DNA of 64,000 bases, taken from positions 1,736,001-1,800,000 of the forward strand of contig NZ_CP187259.1 of NCBI RefSeq assembly GCF_049676595.1, written 5' to 3'. The notes below the pieces were generated by a model, which saw only the letters and a list, made by a program, of their open reading frames with translations, had not been told where the DNA came from and ran no database searches. Below, in pieces: positions 51,301 through 59,248 of the stretch. Position numbers and translations under genes: made by a program. Every line of letters starts with the position of its first letter. Within the stretch, counting starts at the first letter, position 1. Origin of the DNA: Methanocella_A sp049676595. GTDB taxonomy: Archaea > Halobacteriota > Methanocellia > Methanocellales > Methanocellaceae.

Positions 51301-52036
51301 CTACTACCGGCGACGCCTTCTCGTCGAACGGGTTGGTCCGCAGCGCCAGGGAGAACAGGTATGGGTAGTGGCCTTCCAGGTACTGAATGTAGTCCAGCCA
51401 CTGCAGCGCGAGCAACTCGTAGGCTCTGCTCGTGTCCCTGGAGAGGTGGGCAATGTCGGAGTCCGGCAGCTGATCCAGCGGGCCTCTGTAGTCCAGCTCC
51501 TCGGCGAGGTGAAAGACTGCCCGGAGGAGGTTGGTGAAAACTTCGTGCTCCAGCAGGACCGGGTTTTCCAGCAGCCTGACCAGGGTAGGCCGCTTGCTGG
51601 ACAGGAGCTCCTTGATGGCTGTCAGCTCTCCTGCATCGAACTCCGCCCGGAACTCGTGGCCCTTCATGGTCTGGCGGATCCGGTTGAAGTCGTCCGGCTT
51701 GCACTGGCCTGTTATTTGCAGGCAGTTGCGAAGCTCGCTGGCCGACCTGTCCTCGATCACCATCATCCTCAGCAGAGATGTGCCTATCTCGCTGAAGAAG
51801 AGGCCGATCACCATGTTCATCTTCTCCATCCGCTCCTGCCGCTCTCTCATCTCGATCAGGCGGTCCAGTATCAGCGTTACCACGATGACTTCTACCGGCA
51901 GGAAGCCCAGGTAAAATACCAGGTATTTTTCCAGCCAGTGGGCGTCGTGGAAGAGGAGTATGTGTAGCCCGAAGACGGCGACCGAGATCAACACCAGCCC
52001 GGTGCCTAAGAGAAGTTTCCACCCGACTCTGACCAT
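51293..52036 (-). CDS. Membrane protein with helical cytoplasmic domain
   Basis: 247 residues. Two hydrophobic helices (about 6-28 and 38-58) are followed by a charged coiled segment (DRLIEMRERQERMEKMNMVIG) and a mostly helical soluble domain. No family recognised. It begins 9 bp after the map stop, so it is third in the peptidase operon. Two other long frames overlap this region but are Arg/Pro-rich shadows. Confidence 0.75.
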   Translation of the reverse strand: MVRVGWKLLLGTGLVLISVAVFGLHILLFHDAHWLEKYLVFYLGFLPVEVIVVTLILDRLIEMRERQERMEKMNMVIGLFFSEIGTSLLRMMVIEDRSASELRNCLQITGQCKPDDFNRIRQTMKGHEFRAEFDAGELTAIKELLSSKRPTLVRLLENPVLLEHEVFTNLLRAVFHLAEELDYRGPLDQLPDSDIAHLSRDTSRAYELLALQWLDYIQYLEGHYPYLFSLALRTNPFDEKASPVVAE

Positions 52037-52045
52037 CGTCTCAAC

Positions 52046-52924
52046 CTACAGCGTTGTAACCTCGCACCCGTCCTCGGTGACGATCATCGTGTGCTCGGCC
52101 TGAGAAACCATGCCTCCCCTTTCCTCTACCAGGACGGGGTACGCGTGCACGATGCCCAGGCGCATCAGGCTGCTCAGCGTGGCATCCGCCCGCTTCTGGC
52201 CTGCCACCCATCTTCTGGCGAAAGGCAGGCCCTGGAACTTCTGGATCGCCTTAAGCATGTCCCTCTCGGAAGGCATCCGCACCGGCTTGACTACCGTGAT
52301 GCCGAAGATCTCAGTCAGCTCGCCTTCACCCACCACGCCAGCACCGTCCGTGGCGAAAGGCTCTATGGCGATGACCTGTCCGGCCTTGAGCACGATGCCC
52401 TGCCCGATCCTCTTGTTCGGGATCGACGGAGGCGCATGCTGGACGAACTTCTCGAGACCGTGGCCAGTCAGGTTGTAGACTGGCTTCAGGTCGAAGCCCT
52501 CGATGGTCTGCTCGATGATCTCTCCGATCTCGGCTGTCGAAACGCCGGCCCTGACAACCTTGATCGCCTCTTCCAACGCCTTTTCTGAGGCTTTGACCAG
52601 GTTGGCGTCGCCCTTCAGATCGACGGTCACCGCCGTGTCTGCAATATATCCGTCCACGTGGACGCCGATGTCGAGCTTGACGATGTTGTCCTCGAAGACC
52701 CTCGCATCGTCGGGCCCCGGAGTATCGTGCGCCGCCTCATCGTCGAGAGAAATGTTGACAGGGAATGCCGGCCGGCCGCCCCTCTTGAAGATGTCGTTCT
52801 CGATGGCCTCGGCCACGTCGAGCATCTTAGCGCCCTTCTTCACCAGCGGCACTGCTGCCAGCCTGACTTCTTTCAGGATACGTCCAGCCTCTCTATATTT
52901 ATCCAGAACTGCGTCACCGCTCAT
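52046..52924 (-). CDS. map: Methionine aminopeptidase type II
   Basis: 292 residues, archaeal type 2 length with the insert between metal ligands. Metal ligands are visible in NIVKLDIGVHVDGYIADTAVT (two Asp), the GHGLEKFVQH region (His), IAIEPFATDG (Glu) and SQAEHTMIVTEDG (Glu). It removes the initiator Met from new proteins. It overlaps the Xaa-Pro peptidase gene by 4 bp. Confidence 0.95.
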   Translation of the reverse strand: MSGDAVLDKYREAGRILKEVRLAAVPLVKKGAKMLDVAEAIENDIFKRGGRPAFPVNISLDDEAAHDTPGPDDARVFEDNIVKLDIGVHVDGYIADTAVTVDLKGDANLVKASEKALEEAIKVVRAGVSTAEIGEIIEQTIEGFDLKPVYNLTGHGLEKFVQHAPPSIPNKRIGQGIVLKAGQVIAIEPFATDGAGVVGEGELTEIFGITVVKPVRMPSERDMLKAIQKFQGLPFARRWVAGQKRADATLSSLMRLGIVHAYPVLVEERGGMVSQAEHTMIVTEDGCEVTTL

Positions 52925-54063
52925 AGGATAAGCTCCTTGGGATACTTCGTCAGATTCTTACAGCCGTTCTTCATCACCACGACTATATCCTCTATTCTTA
53001 CTCCCCCGACATCCGGGAGGTATAAGCCCGGCTCTACCGTGACGACCATGCCTGCTTTCAGCGTCTTAGTGCCCGTCTGGCTCAGCCTCGGGGGCTCGTG
53101 GATCTCCAGGCCGACGCCGTGGCCGGTGGAGTGAATGTAGCCGGTCTGCGACTTGGTCCTGGGGGTACCGTAGCCGTGCTTCTCGAAGATGTCGCAGACC
53201 TTGTCATCGACAGATTTGCCGGTCACGCCTTCTTTGATGGCTGCGAGCGCAGCCTCCTGGGCTTTCAGCACGAGATCGTACATTTCCCTCATCTTCTTCG
53301 TGGGCTCGCCCCTGACAAACGTGCGGGTCATGTCCGCAAAGTACCGGTCCTTTTTACCGAAGGGGAAAATGTCGACGACTACAAGCTCGTTAGCCGGGAT
53401 GGGCCCTGCGCCTGTAAAGTGAGGATCTGCAGCTCCCGGGCCTGCAGCGACGATCGAATCGGTCGTCTCGTAGCCGTTCTTGACAAAAACCACTTCGATC
53501 TCTCGCTGGATCTGCTCCGAAGTCAGCGGCTTGCCCCGGTAGTGCAGAATGCCATCCTTGACCGTGGCTTTCTTCAGCAGGCTTTCAGCCCTTGCCATGC
53601 CCTTCTCGTTGACCCGCTGGGCTTTCTGGATCATGGCGACCTCTTCCTTGGTTTTGAGAAGCCTGGCCTCTTCGATCTGCATCTCCGCAGGAGTCACCTC
53701 TATGCCCCGGGAACGGAGACTGTCCGCCAGCTTCAGCGGGAAGTTGCCCGGCACCGACACGCTCTTCGCCGCTAAGTCTCTCAACAATTCGGCGAGCACA
53801 TCTGCATATGCACCGTCCGGGTCGCCGCTCGACTTCATCTTCTCCACGTACTGGTACTCCTCGTCAGAGATGACCCGGTCCACCTTAGCCTCTTTCTCAG
53901 CCCGGCCCCGCTCCATCGACGAGACCATGACATACGACTTACCCTCGGCGCACACGTACGCAAACGAATCCGGCGCCAGGAAACCGGTTGCATAATACAG
54001 ATTAGCGTTATCTATGCTCTTGCCGACCATTAAGACCGGCGTGCTGCATTTTTCAGATGCCAT
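52921..54063 (-). CDS. pepQ: Xaa-Pro aminopeptidase/dipeptidase (M24)
   Basis: 380 residues: an N-terminal creatinase-like domain (about 1-140) and a C-terminal pita-bread metallopeptidase domain with VVVDIFPFGKKDRYFADMTRTF (two Asp), HSTGHGVGLEIHE (His), VVTVEPGLYLP (Glu) and GGVRIEDIV (Glu). It cuts Xaa-Pro bonds in cytoplasmic peptides. First gene of an operon with map. Symbol inferred from the family; a pepP-like specificity is possible. Confidence 0.88.
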   Translation of the reverse strand: MASEKCSTPVLMVGKSIDNANLYYATGFLAPDSFAYVCAEGKSYVMVSSMERGRAEKEAKVDRVISDEEYQYVEKMKSSGDPDGAYADVLAELLRDLAAKSVSVPGNFPLKLADSLRSRGIEVTPAEMQIEEARLLKTKEEVAMIQKAQRVNEKGMARAESLLKKATVKDGILHYRGKPLTSEQIQREIEVVFVKNGYETTDSIVAAGPGAADPHFTGAGPIPANELVVVDIFPFGKKDRYFADMTRTFVRGEPTKKMREMYDLVLKAQEAALAAIKEGVTGKSVDDKVCDIFEKHGYGTPRTKSQTGYIHSTGHGVGLEIHEPPRLSQTGTKTLKAGMVVTVEPGLYLPDVGGVRIEDIVVVMKNGCKNLTKYPKELIL

Positions 54064-54158
54064 CAGAATCAGTCCAGGATTATAATAACAGGGTATTATA
54101 CGTCGATTCTAATTGATAAAACTTACACTATTCTAAAAGAAAATAACCTAAATGGCCA

Positions 54159-54389
54159 TAGCGGGTCGACGCCTGCCTGATGGCAGGCTACTCGGCGTTT
54201 CGGGTGCTACACCGTCGGGGCCGGACTCGCACCCTCGCAACGAAAGTACGGCTGGCGCTATCGCTGCTGCCGCCCTTCCATTGCTTCGCAAGTCCTAAGC
54301 ACCGCCGCCTTCAGCAGGCGGTCATTACCCCGCCGTCTCCGCATCCTCGCTGATGCGAGGACAAGCCCGAAACGCCTCGCCGACCGCTA
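54159..54389 (+). repeat. Structured ~230-bp element, left copy
   Basis: A GC-rich element that recurs, inverted, at 55588-55816. The ends pair (ATAGCGG at 54158-54164 with CCGCTAT at 54384-54390). Three internal hairpins keep their loops but differ in stem sequence from the right copy: 54171-54188 (GCCTGCC-TGAT-GGCAGGC), 54301-54322 (ACCGCC/GGCGGT) and 54345-54360 (CCTCGC-TGAT-GCGAGG). Single-stranded stretches such as ATTACCCCGCC and TCGGGGCCG are also kept. The pattern of paired changes points to selection on RNA or single-strand DNA structure. It matches no RNA family I can name. No coding potential. Confidence 0.8.
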
Positions 54390-54400
54390 TTTCTAAAATT

Positions 54401-54613
54401 ATGGTCAATACCCGGGATAATGCTAAGATCTCCTTCAAGCACGTCTTTGATAATACTATGCAGGGGATCATCGATACCAATTTCAAGTTTTACAAGAAGG
54501 TCAATGATAACGACGAGCTATCTAATTTCCTGTTAAATTACCTGTTCGAGGTGTGTTATAAAAAAGTATTAACTCAAGATTTGAAAAAATTAGATGTTAT
54601 TTTTTCATTGTAG
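54401..54613 (+). pseudogene. Remnant resembling the C-terminus of a type I restriction HsdR subunit
   Basis: About 70 residues starting MVNTRDNAKISFKHVFDN and running through IIDTNFKFYKKVNDNDE. This is the kind of C-terminal tail seen on type I restriction R subunits. The helicase and nuclease parts are missing, and the frame begins 12 bp inside the flanking element, so it looks like a stump left by deletion. AT-rich codons, unlike the flanking genes. The identification rests on recollection of the family tail and should be checked. Confidence 0.5.
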
Positions 54614-54926
54614 CGATCTCAGGAGCGATTGGGATTTTTATATGTTTATTTTTTACCAATATTCCGAGATATTCCTCTGAGCTCATCGGACAGTTGATTA
54701 AATCGTCGAGCTGATTCCGACTTTCGAGTTTGAGCTCTTTCTTAACCATGTTTAATAACGAATCTCCATACTCCCTACTTCCATGGCTAATCTTAGTATG
54801 AATATTGGTCTTTTTATTATCCACATACAGGAATAGCATAACATGGTCAGATTCGGAAGCTACAAACCCCTTTTTCTCTAAAGATGTGATGATCTTTTTA
54901 GTTTTAATGGGCGCCAAGGCAATCAC
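54597..54926 (-). CDS. HicA-like toxin
   Basis: 109 residues, AT-rich. The layout (KTKKIITSLEKKGFVASESDHVMLFLYVD, then TKISHGSREYGDSLLNMVKKEL) resembles archaeal HicA-type proteins: a small dsRBD-like fold with a His near SxxDH and SHG. In HicA the domain acts as an mRNA interferase. It overlaps the partner gene upstream by 4 bp, and its 3' end runs 17 bp into the HsdR remnant on the other strand. Functional call is moderate. Confidence 0.55.
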   Translation of the reverse strand: MIALAPIKTKKIITSLEKKGFVASESDHVMLFLYVDNKKTNIHTKISHGSREYGDSLLNMVKKELKLESRNQLDDLINCPMSSEEYLGILVKNKHIKIPIAPEIATMKK

Positions 54927-55279
54927 TCCCTAAACATGTCTTTCAACTTATTCCGAAATGCAATGGCGTCATCAGTTAACGTATCACTATCTGCATCGAC
55001 ATATTCAATCCATAACGTCTCAATGGATTTTTTAATATCCTCTATTGCATCTTTTAAACTATCCGATACTGAATGAATACATAGCTCTTCATTTGAGATT
55101 ATGTATTCGTCGTCTTCATATTGTACATCCAGAATTAGAGGAACTTTTAAAACTGCGATTTTATCCTGGATTTTTATATCTCTAAGAGGTATACCTTCCA
55201 TCTTTTGGATATCCTTCTCATCTTCGATGAATATCGTTCTACTACCTTTCTTATCAACTGTCACTTTGTGGGAAGTCAC
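54923..55279 (-). CDS. Probable antitoxin partner (HicB-like position)
   Basis: 118 residues, acidic, with EDDEYIISNEELCIHSVSDSLKDAIEDIKKSIETLW, which looks like the beta-strand/helix part of a HicB-type partial RNase H fold. No clear DNA-binding domain is seen. The 4-bp overlap with the HicA-like gene supports a toxin-antitoxin pair. Codon use and AT content match that gene and differ from the chromosome around it. Confidence 0.5.
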   Translation of the reverse strand: MTSHKVTVDKKGSRTIFIEDEKDIQKMEGIPLRDIKIQDKIAVLKVPLILDVQYEDDEYIISNEELCIHSVSDSLKDAIEDIKKSIETLWIEYVDADSDTLTDDAIAFRNKLKDMFRE

Positions 55280-55454
55280 CTTTCTTCCTGGACTTGTTAC
55301 CCTCTATTTCATCTACTAAATGATAAAGCATCGACTGCATTGACTGAAAGTAATTAGCCAGTACTTCAGCAGGTATATATTTATGCTCTCCATCCTTATT
55401 TTTAATATATAGGTGAATAGTTTTGTCTTCTATCACGATATCCCACACCAACAA
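55254..55454 (-). CDS. Small hypothetical protein of the AT-rich island
   Basis: 66 residues with a beta start (DIVIEDKTIHLYIKNKDGEHKYIPAEVLANYFQSM) and a short charged end. It overlaps the antitoxin-like gene by 26 bp and is the most upstream gene of the minus-strand trio. No family recognised; it may be an additional partner of the toxin-antitoxin pair. Confidence 0.5.
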   Translation of the reverse strand: MLVWDIVIEDKTIHLYIKNKDGEHKYIPAEVLANYFQSMQSMLYHLVDEIEGNKSRKKGDFPQSDS

Positions 55455-55587
55455 AAAATGAATAGTAGACCCTATTACTCCAATCTATAATTGTTTAATA
55501 TTCGTCCCTGTATGTATAAATTATTGTATTTATGGGGAATTGTATACTGGGGTTTATCTATTGCAGTTGGTTTAAGAGTCATATAAT

Positions 55588-55816
55588 TCGGTCGACGGAG
55601 GCTTTTCGGGTCTGCCCCTGCATCAGCAGGGAACGTGGAGATGGCGGGGTAATAGACGCCTGCTGAAAGCGGCGTCGCTTAGCGCTTGCGGAGGAGGCGC
55701 AGGAAGCGAGCAACGACGTGCGAGCTTTCTGGGCCGACGAGGGTGCAAGCGCGGCCCCGACATCGGAGCGCCCGAAAAGCCGGAGTAGGCTGCATCAGCA
55801 GCCGTCGACCCGCTAG
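55588..55816 (-). repeat. Structured ~230-bp element, right copy (inverted)
   Basis: Reverse-strand homologue of 54159-54389. Read on the minus strand, it begins TAGCGGGTCGACGG and ends CCGTCGACCGA, which pair. The hairpins are 55788-55803 (GGCTGC-TGAT-GCAGCC), 55655-55676 (GACGCC/GGCGTC) and 55616-55631 (CCCTGC-TGAT-GCAGGG), each with stem changes that keep pairing relative to the left copy. It closes the AT-rich island at 54391-55587. The interior gap (55455-55587) shows no gene. Confidence 0.8.
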
Positions 55817-55924
55817 AAATATTACTGTTGGATCCGATTTTTCTTATTCAATTACTATATAAGTTAACCATTATTCGTAACTCCGAAAACTTCATATCCC
55901 GCCCCGATATCTTTCTTTCAACTT

Positions 55925-57523
55925 ATGGACGAAATTAATGTAGCCTGCCGAGAACTTATTGATCTTATTTTGTCCGGCAACGTGGCTACCCAGGATGAGC
56001 TAAATAAGGCAAAAAAGAACGTCAGCATAGCCCACCGGCTCTCCAAGCTGCCCAGGAACTCTGACATCCTGGCAGCCGCCGCCACCGACGCCGAGCGTGA
56101 CCTCGTACTCGGTCTCCTCCAGAAGCGGCCGATCCGGACTATCTCCGGCGTAGCCGTAGTCGCTGTCATGACCTCCCCGGAAAAATGCCCCCACGGCAAG
56201 TGCGTGCCCTGCCCGGGAGGGGTGGACTCGGTCTTCAATTCTCCCCAGAGCTACACCGGCACCGAGCCTGCCGCATTAAGGGCGAAGCAGGAGGACTACG
56301 ATCCCTACAAGCAGGTCACCGTCCGTTTAACACAACTCAAGCAAATCGGCCACGATCTCGACAAATGCGAACTCATCATCATGGGCGGTACCATGACCGC
56401 CCGAAGTCTCGATTATCAGGAATGGTTCGTGCGCCGGTGCCTCGAAGCGATGAACGACTTCGGAGGCGAGCCGCATCCCACTTACTTCATCGAAGAAGCC
56501 CAGAAGGCCAACGAAACCGCAAATGTCCGTAATGTGGCCATGACCTTCGAGACCCGGCCCGACTGGTGCCGGGAAAGCCACGTCGACCGGATGCTGAACA
56601 TGGGTGGCACCAAGGTCGAATTAGGGGTGCAGAGCACCTATGACTTCGTCCTGAAGCGGATAGAGCGCGGCCACTCGGTGGCAGATTCGGTAGAAGCGAA
56701 CCGTATCCTCAGAGACTCCGGCTTCAAGGTAGGCTTCCACATGATGCCCGGCCTTCCCGGCTCCGACTTCGACCGGGACCTGAGGATGTTCAAAGAGCTG
56801 TTCACCGACAGCCGGTTCTGCCCTGACTACATGAAGATATACCCGACGCTGGTGACCGAGGGCACGAAGCTGCACGATATGTGGAAACGGGGAGAATACA
56901 AGCCACTGTCCAGCGATGATGCAGCCGTCCTCATCGCCCAGATCAAGGCGTCGCTGCCGCCGTGGGTGAGGCTGCAGCGCATCCAGCGCGACATTCCTGT
57001 CAGGCATATCGTAGACGGAGTAGTCAAGAGCAACGTCCGCCAGCTTTCCGGAGACCTGCTTAAGGACTCCCAGCTAAAATGTCGCTGTATCCGGTGCCGG
57101 GAAATCGGGCACAAGGTACTACAGGGCGGGAAGCCCGATCCCTCTGCCATCAGGCTTCACGAGCACAAGCTGGCCGTCTGCGGCGGCACCGAGTACTTCC
57201 TGTCCTTCGACGACGAGAGCATCGATGCCCTCGTGGGGTTCCTCCGCCTCCGGTTCCCTCATCGGCCCCACCGGCCGGAGCTCAGCGAAGCCGCCATCGT
57301 CCGGGAACTGCATGTCTACGGCCGCATGGTGCCCATCGGGGAGAAAGACGACGCCTGGCAGCACCAGGGCTACGGCAAAAAACTCCTCGCCCGCGCCGAG
57401 GAGATCGCCACACAAGCCGGCTATCGCAAATTAGCCATCATCAGCGGCATCGGCGTCCGCCAGTACTATCAGAAGCTCGGGTATATCCACGACGGGCCGT
57501 ACATGTCCAAGCTGCTCCGCTGA
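55925..57523 (+). CDS. elp3: Archaeal Elp3: tRNA uridine-34 radical-SAM acetyltransferase
   Basis: 532 residues. The N-terminal half is a radical SAM domain with the Elp3-type cluster motif CPHGKCVPC (Cys88, Cys93, Cys96). The C-terminal part holds a GNAT domain (about 420-532; HQGYGKKLLARAEEIA). The enzyme adds a carboxymethyl-type group to the wobble uridine of tRNAs. Archaea carry Elp3 without the other Elongator subunits, as here. A TATA-like CTATATAAG lies about 65 bp before ATG 55925. Confidence 0.95.
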   Translation: MDEINVACRELIDLILSGNVATQDELNKAKKNVSIAHRLSKLPRNSDILAAAATDAERDLVLGLLQKRPIRTISGVAVVAVMTSPEKCPHGKCVPCPGGVDSVFNSPQSYTGTEPAALRAKQEDYDPYKQVTVRLTQLKQIGHDLDKCELIIMGGTMTARSLDYQEWFVRRCLEAMNDFGGEPHPTYFIEEAQKANETANVRNVAMTFETRPDWCRESHVDRMLNMGGTKVELGVQSTYDFVLKRIERGHSVADSVEANRILRDSGFKVGFHMMPGLPGSDFDRDLRMFKELFTDSRFCPDYMKIYPTLVTEGTKLHDMWKRGEYKPLSSDDAAVLIAQIKASLPPWVRLQRIQRDIPVRHIVDGVVKSNVRQLSGDLLKDSQLKCRCIRCREIGHKVLQGGKPDPSAIRLHEHKLAVCGGTEYFLSFDDESIDALVGFLRLRFPHRPHRPELSEAAIVRELHVYGRMVPIGEKDDAWQHQGYGKKLLARAEEIATQAGYRKLAIISGIGVRQYYQKLGYIHDGPYMSKLLR

Positions 57524-57531
57524 TAGGTAAA

Positions 57532-58165
57532 CCACCACGGCACTACGGCACAACGCTTTCTAACCACGGCGGCACGGCTCCGTATCCTGACGACTGGAGA
57601 GCAGCTGTTCTAACCACGGCGGCACGGCGGCACGGAGACAATTTGAGAAGCGTTAACCAGACTAATATTTTTACCACGGCGGCACGGCGACACAGAGACA
57701 GTCCGTACCTGGGTGGTAAAGCTCTCTTTAAGATCCACGGCGGCACAGCGGGCTGATGGCACGGAGACAACTTTGTTTATGTATCCGAGTCCCAGAGGTC
57801 TGGCAGGTTTCATCGAGGGCGTAGACGCTTCTGGCTATGCGATCAAAATCAGGCTAAGCGATCGGCATTCAAGCAGCATTTTTGGTTAATGCACTGTCTT
57901 GGTGTCGCCGCGGATAACAAAAGAGCCCTCCGATTTCATAGTTCGCCATTGTCTTGGTGTCGCTGTGCCGCCGTGGTTCAATTAACCATCCGACCGGTCG
58001 TATCTCATCTGTCTTGGTGTCGCTGTGCCGCCGTGGTTTAAATAACCACCCAGTTGTAGTGGTTCGCCATTGTCTTGGTGTCGCTGTGCCGCCGTGGTTT
58101 CAATTACCGTCAGGCTAGTCGCGTATCACTATTGTCCTTATATCCTCGTGCTGCTATGTTTCCAT
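57532..58165. repeat. Long inverted repeat of 8-mer (CACGGCGG-type) units, copy 3
   Basis: The left arm (57540-57765) carries ACCACGGCGGCACGGCGAC-type units and the right arm (57890-58100) the inverse CTTGGTGTCGCTGTGCCGCC. The middle (GGCAGGTTTCATCGAGGGCG and on) matches the copy at 5538-6030 in order and sequence, including GCGATCGGCA before the right arm. Both copies begin just after a gene stop. It occupies most of the 777-bp gap; the rest (58166-58300) holds only a TATA-like AAATATATAAA near 58271-58281. Confidence 0.82.
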
Positions 58166-58300
58166 GGTTTAACCAGTCGTGGTAATCTGCCATACTCTGG
58201 CCCCCAAGGTGCTGTTCGCCGACCGGCGCGGGTTTTAGCGCCCCTGAAGCTTATTATTAGGCGATAAGAGTTAAATATATAAAAAATTTAATAAAACTGC

Positions 58301-59248
58301 ATGGACTTTTTGCCGGACGTACGAGGGCTGATTGCTACTATTAAAGATAACCTGAGCATCCTTATCATCCTTGGAGCGGCGTTCTTTGCGGCCCTGATCT
58401 TCATCTGGCAGGCCGTCGCTACCCGCACCTACGTCAGCCCGGCTGAGCAGAGCGTCATTTTAAATATGCTCTTTCTCTGCGATGCCATCTTTCTGGCTAT
58501 CTCTGTCTCCATCGCATTCTTAATTCTCTATCTCTCGTCGCTGTCGGGCGGGGATCTGCGGGGCACGCAATATGATACTTATGCTATCTTTGTCATCTTC
58601 ATGATAGCGCCGCTGGCGTTCATCGGGTGCATGATGGCCTACAAGCCACCCGGCCTATACAATTATTGCATCAGTATCTCCGCATTGCTTTCGGGGTTGT
58701 CGTTGCTGACCTCCATTGCCATGGTACTTTACACGATCCGGTCTGTCCAGCCGCAGACAAGAGTCAGGGGCCTGATCGCGGGAATCAGCCGTGAGTTTCA
58801 CCACTCTGGTACGGACGGTTCTGCGGGTTCCATCGTCTTACAGCAGCCCCTGGTTTCCTCCACTACTATTGCGTTGATCAGCCTGCTGAAAAAACTGTCT
58901 GCGGCGGGCGATACTTCGGTTGTGAAAGCCGCGGTGGATTCTATGATGGTAACGGCTCTGAGCGTGACAAGTACGGCTGGTATCAAGGAGATGGCCTTGG
59001 CCCGAAGCATGGTTTGCGACATAGTCGAAACCGGGGCGATCGGGGCTGAAACTCGGAACCCAGGGGTAGTGTGCCACGCGATCGACCGGCTAAAGGATAT
59101 CACTGTTCAGTCCCGGCGCCTTGAAATCTCCTCTATGGCTTTCCGCGGAATAGGGTACGTATCCAGTGCGTGCGCTAAGTTTGGGGGAGAGTGTCCGGGC
59201 ATCTGTGCTGGACCCGTGGCTTGCCCAGGTCTACGCGGCTATCTATGA
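58301..59248 (+). CDS. Membrane protein, four helices, possibly frameshifted at its end
   Basis: Up to 315 residues. Four hydrophobic helices (about 17-38, 50-78, 93-113, 121-148) are followed by a soluble helical part (from about 180) with a TPR-like flavour. The last 25 residues (ACAKFGGECPGICAGPVACPGLR) look unlike the rest. They start at a run GGGGGAG at 59184-59190, where the next gene's frame continues smoothly. A one-base shift there would join both into a single protein of about 620 residues. No named family. Confidence 0.7.
   Translation: MDFLPDVRGLIATIKDNLSILIILGAAFFAALIFIWQAVATRTYVSPAEQSVILNMLFLCDAIFLAISVSIAFLILYLSSLSGGDLRGTQYDTYAIFVIFMIAPLAFIGCMMAYKPPGLYNYCISISALLSGLSLLTSIAMVLYTIRSVQPQTRVRGLIAGISREFHHSGTDGSAGSIVLQQPLVSSTTIALISLLKKLSAAGDTSVVKAAVDSMMVTALSVTSTAGIKEMALARSMVCDIVETGAIGAETRNPGVVCHAIDRLKDITVQSRRLEISSMAFRGIGYVSSACAKFGGECPGICAGPVACPGLRGYL

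Noticed and set aside
51242..51967. Long plus-strand open frame (241 residues) and a minus-strand frame at 51276-52022 (248 residues)
   Set aside because: Both overlap the membrane-protein gene at 51293-52036, which has real membrane helices and follows map by 9 bp. The other two are Arg/Pro- or Gln/Val-rich shadows.
54340..54375. Hammerhead-ribozyme-like core (CTGATG then CGAAAC) in the left structured element
   Set aside because: CTGATG sits in a hairpin loop, the following base is C instead of A, and the right copy lacks the full GAAAC context, so a hammerhead fold is not supported.
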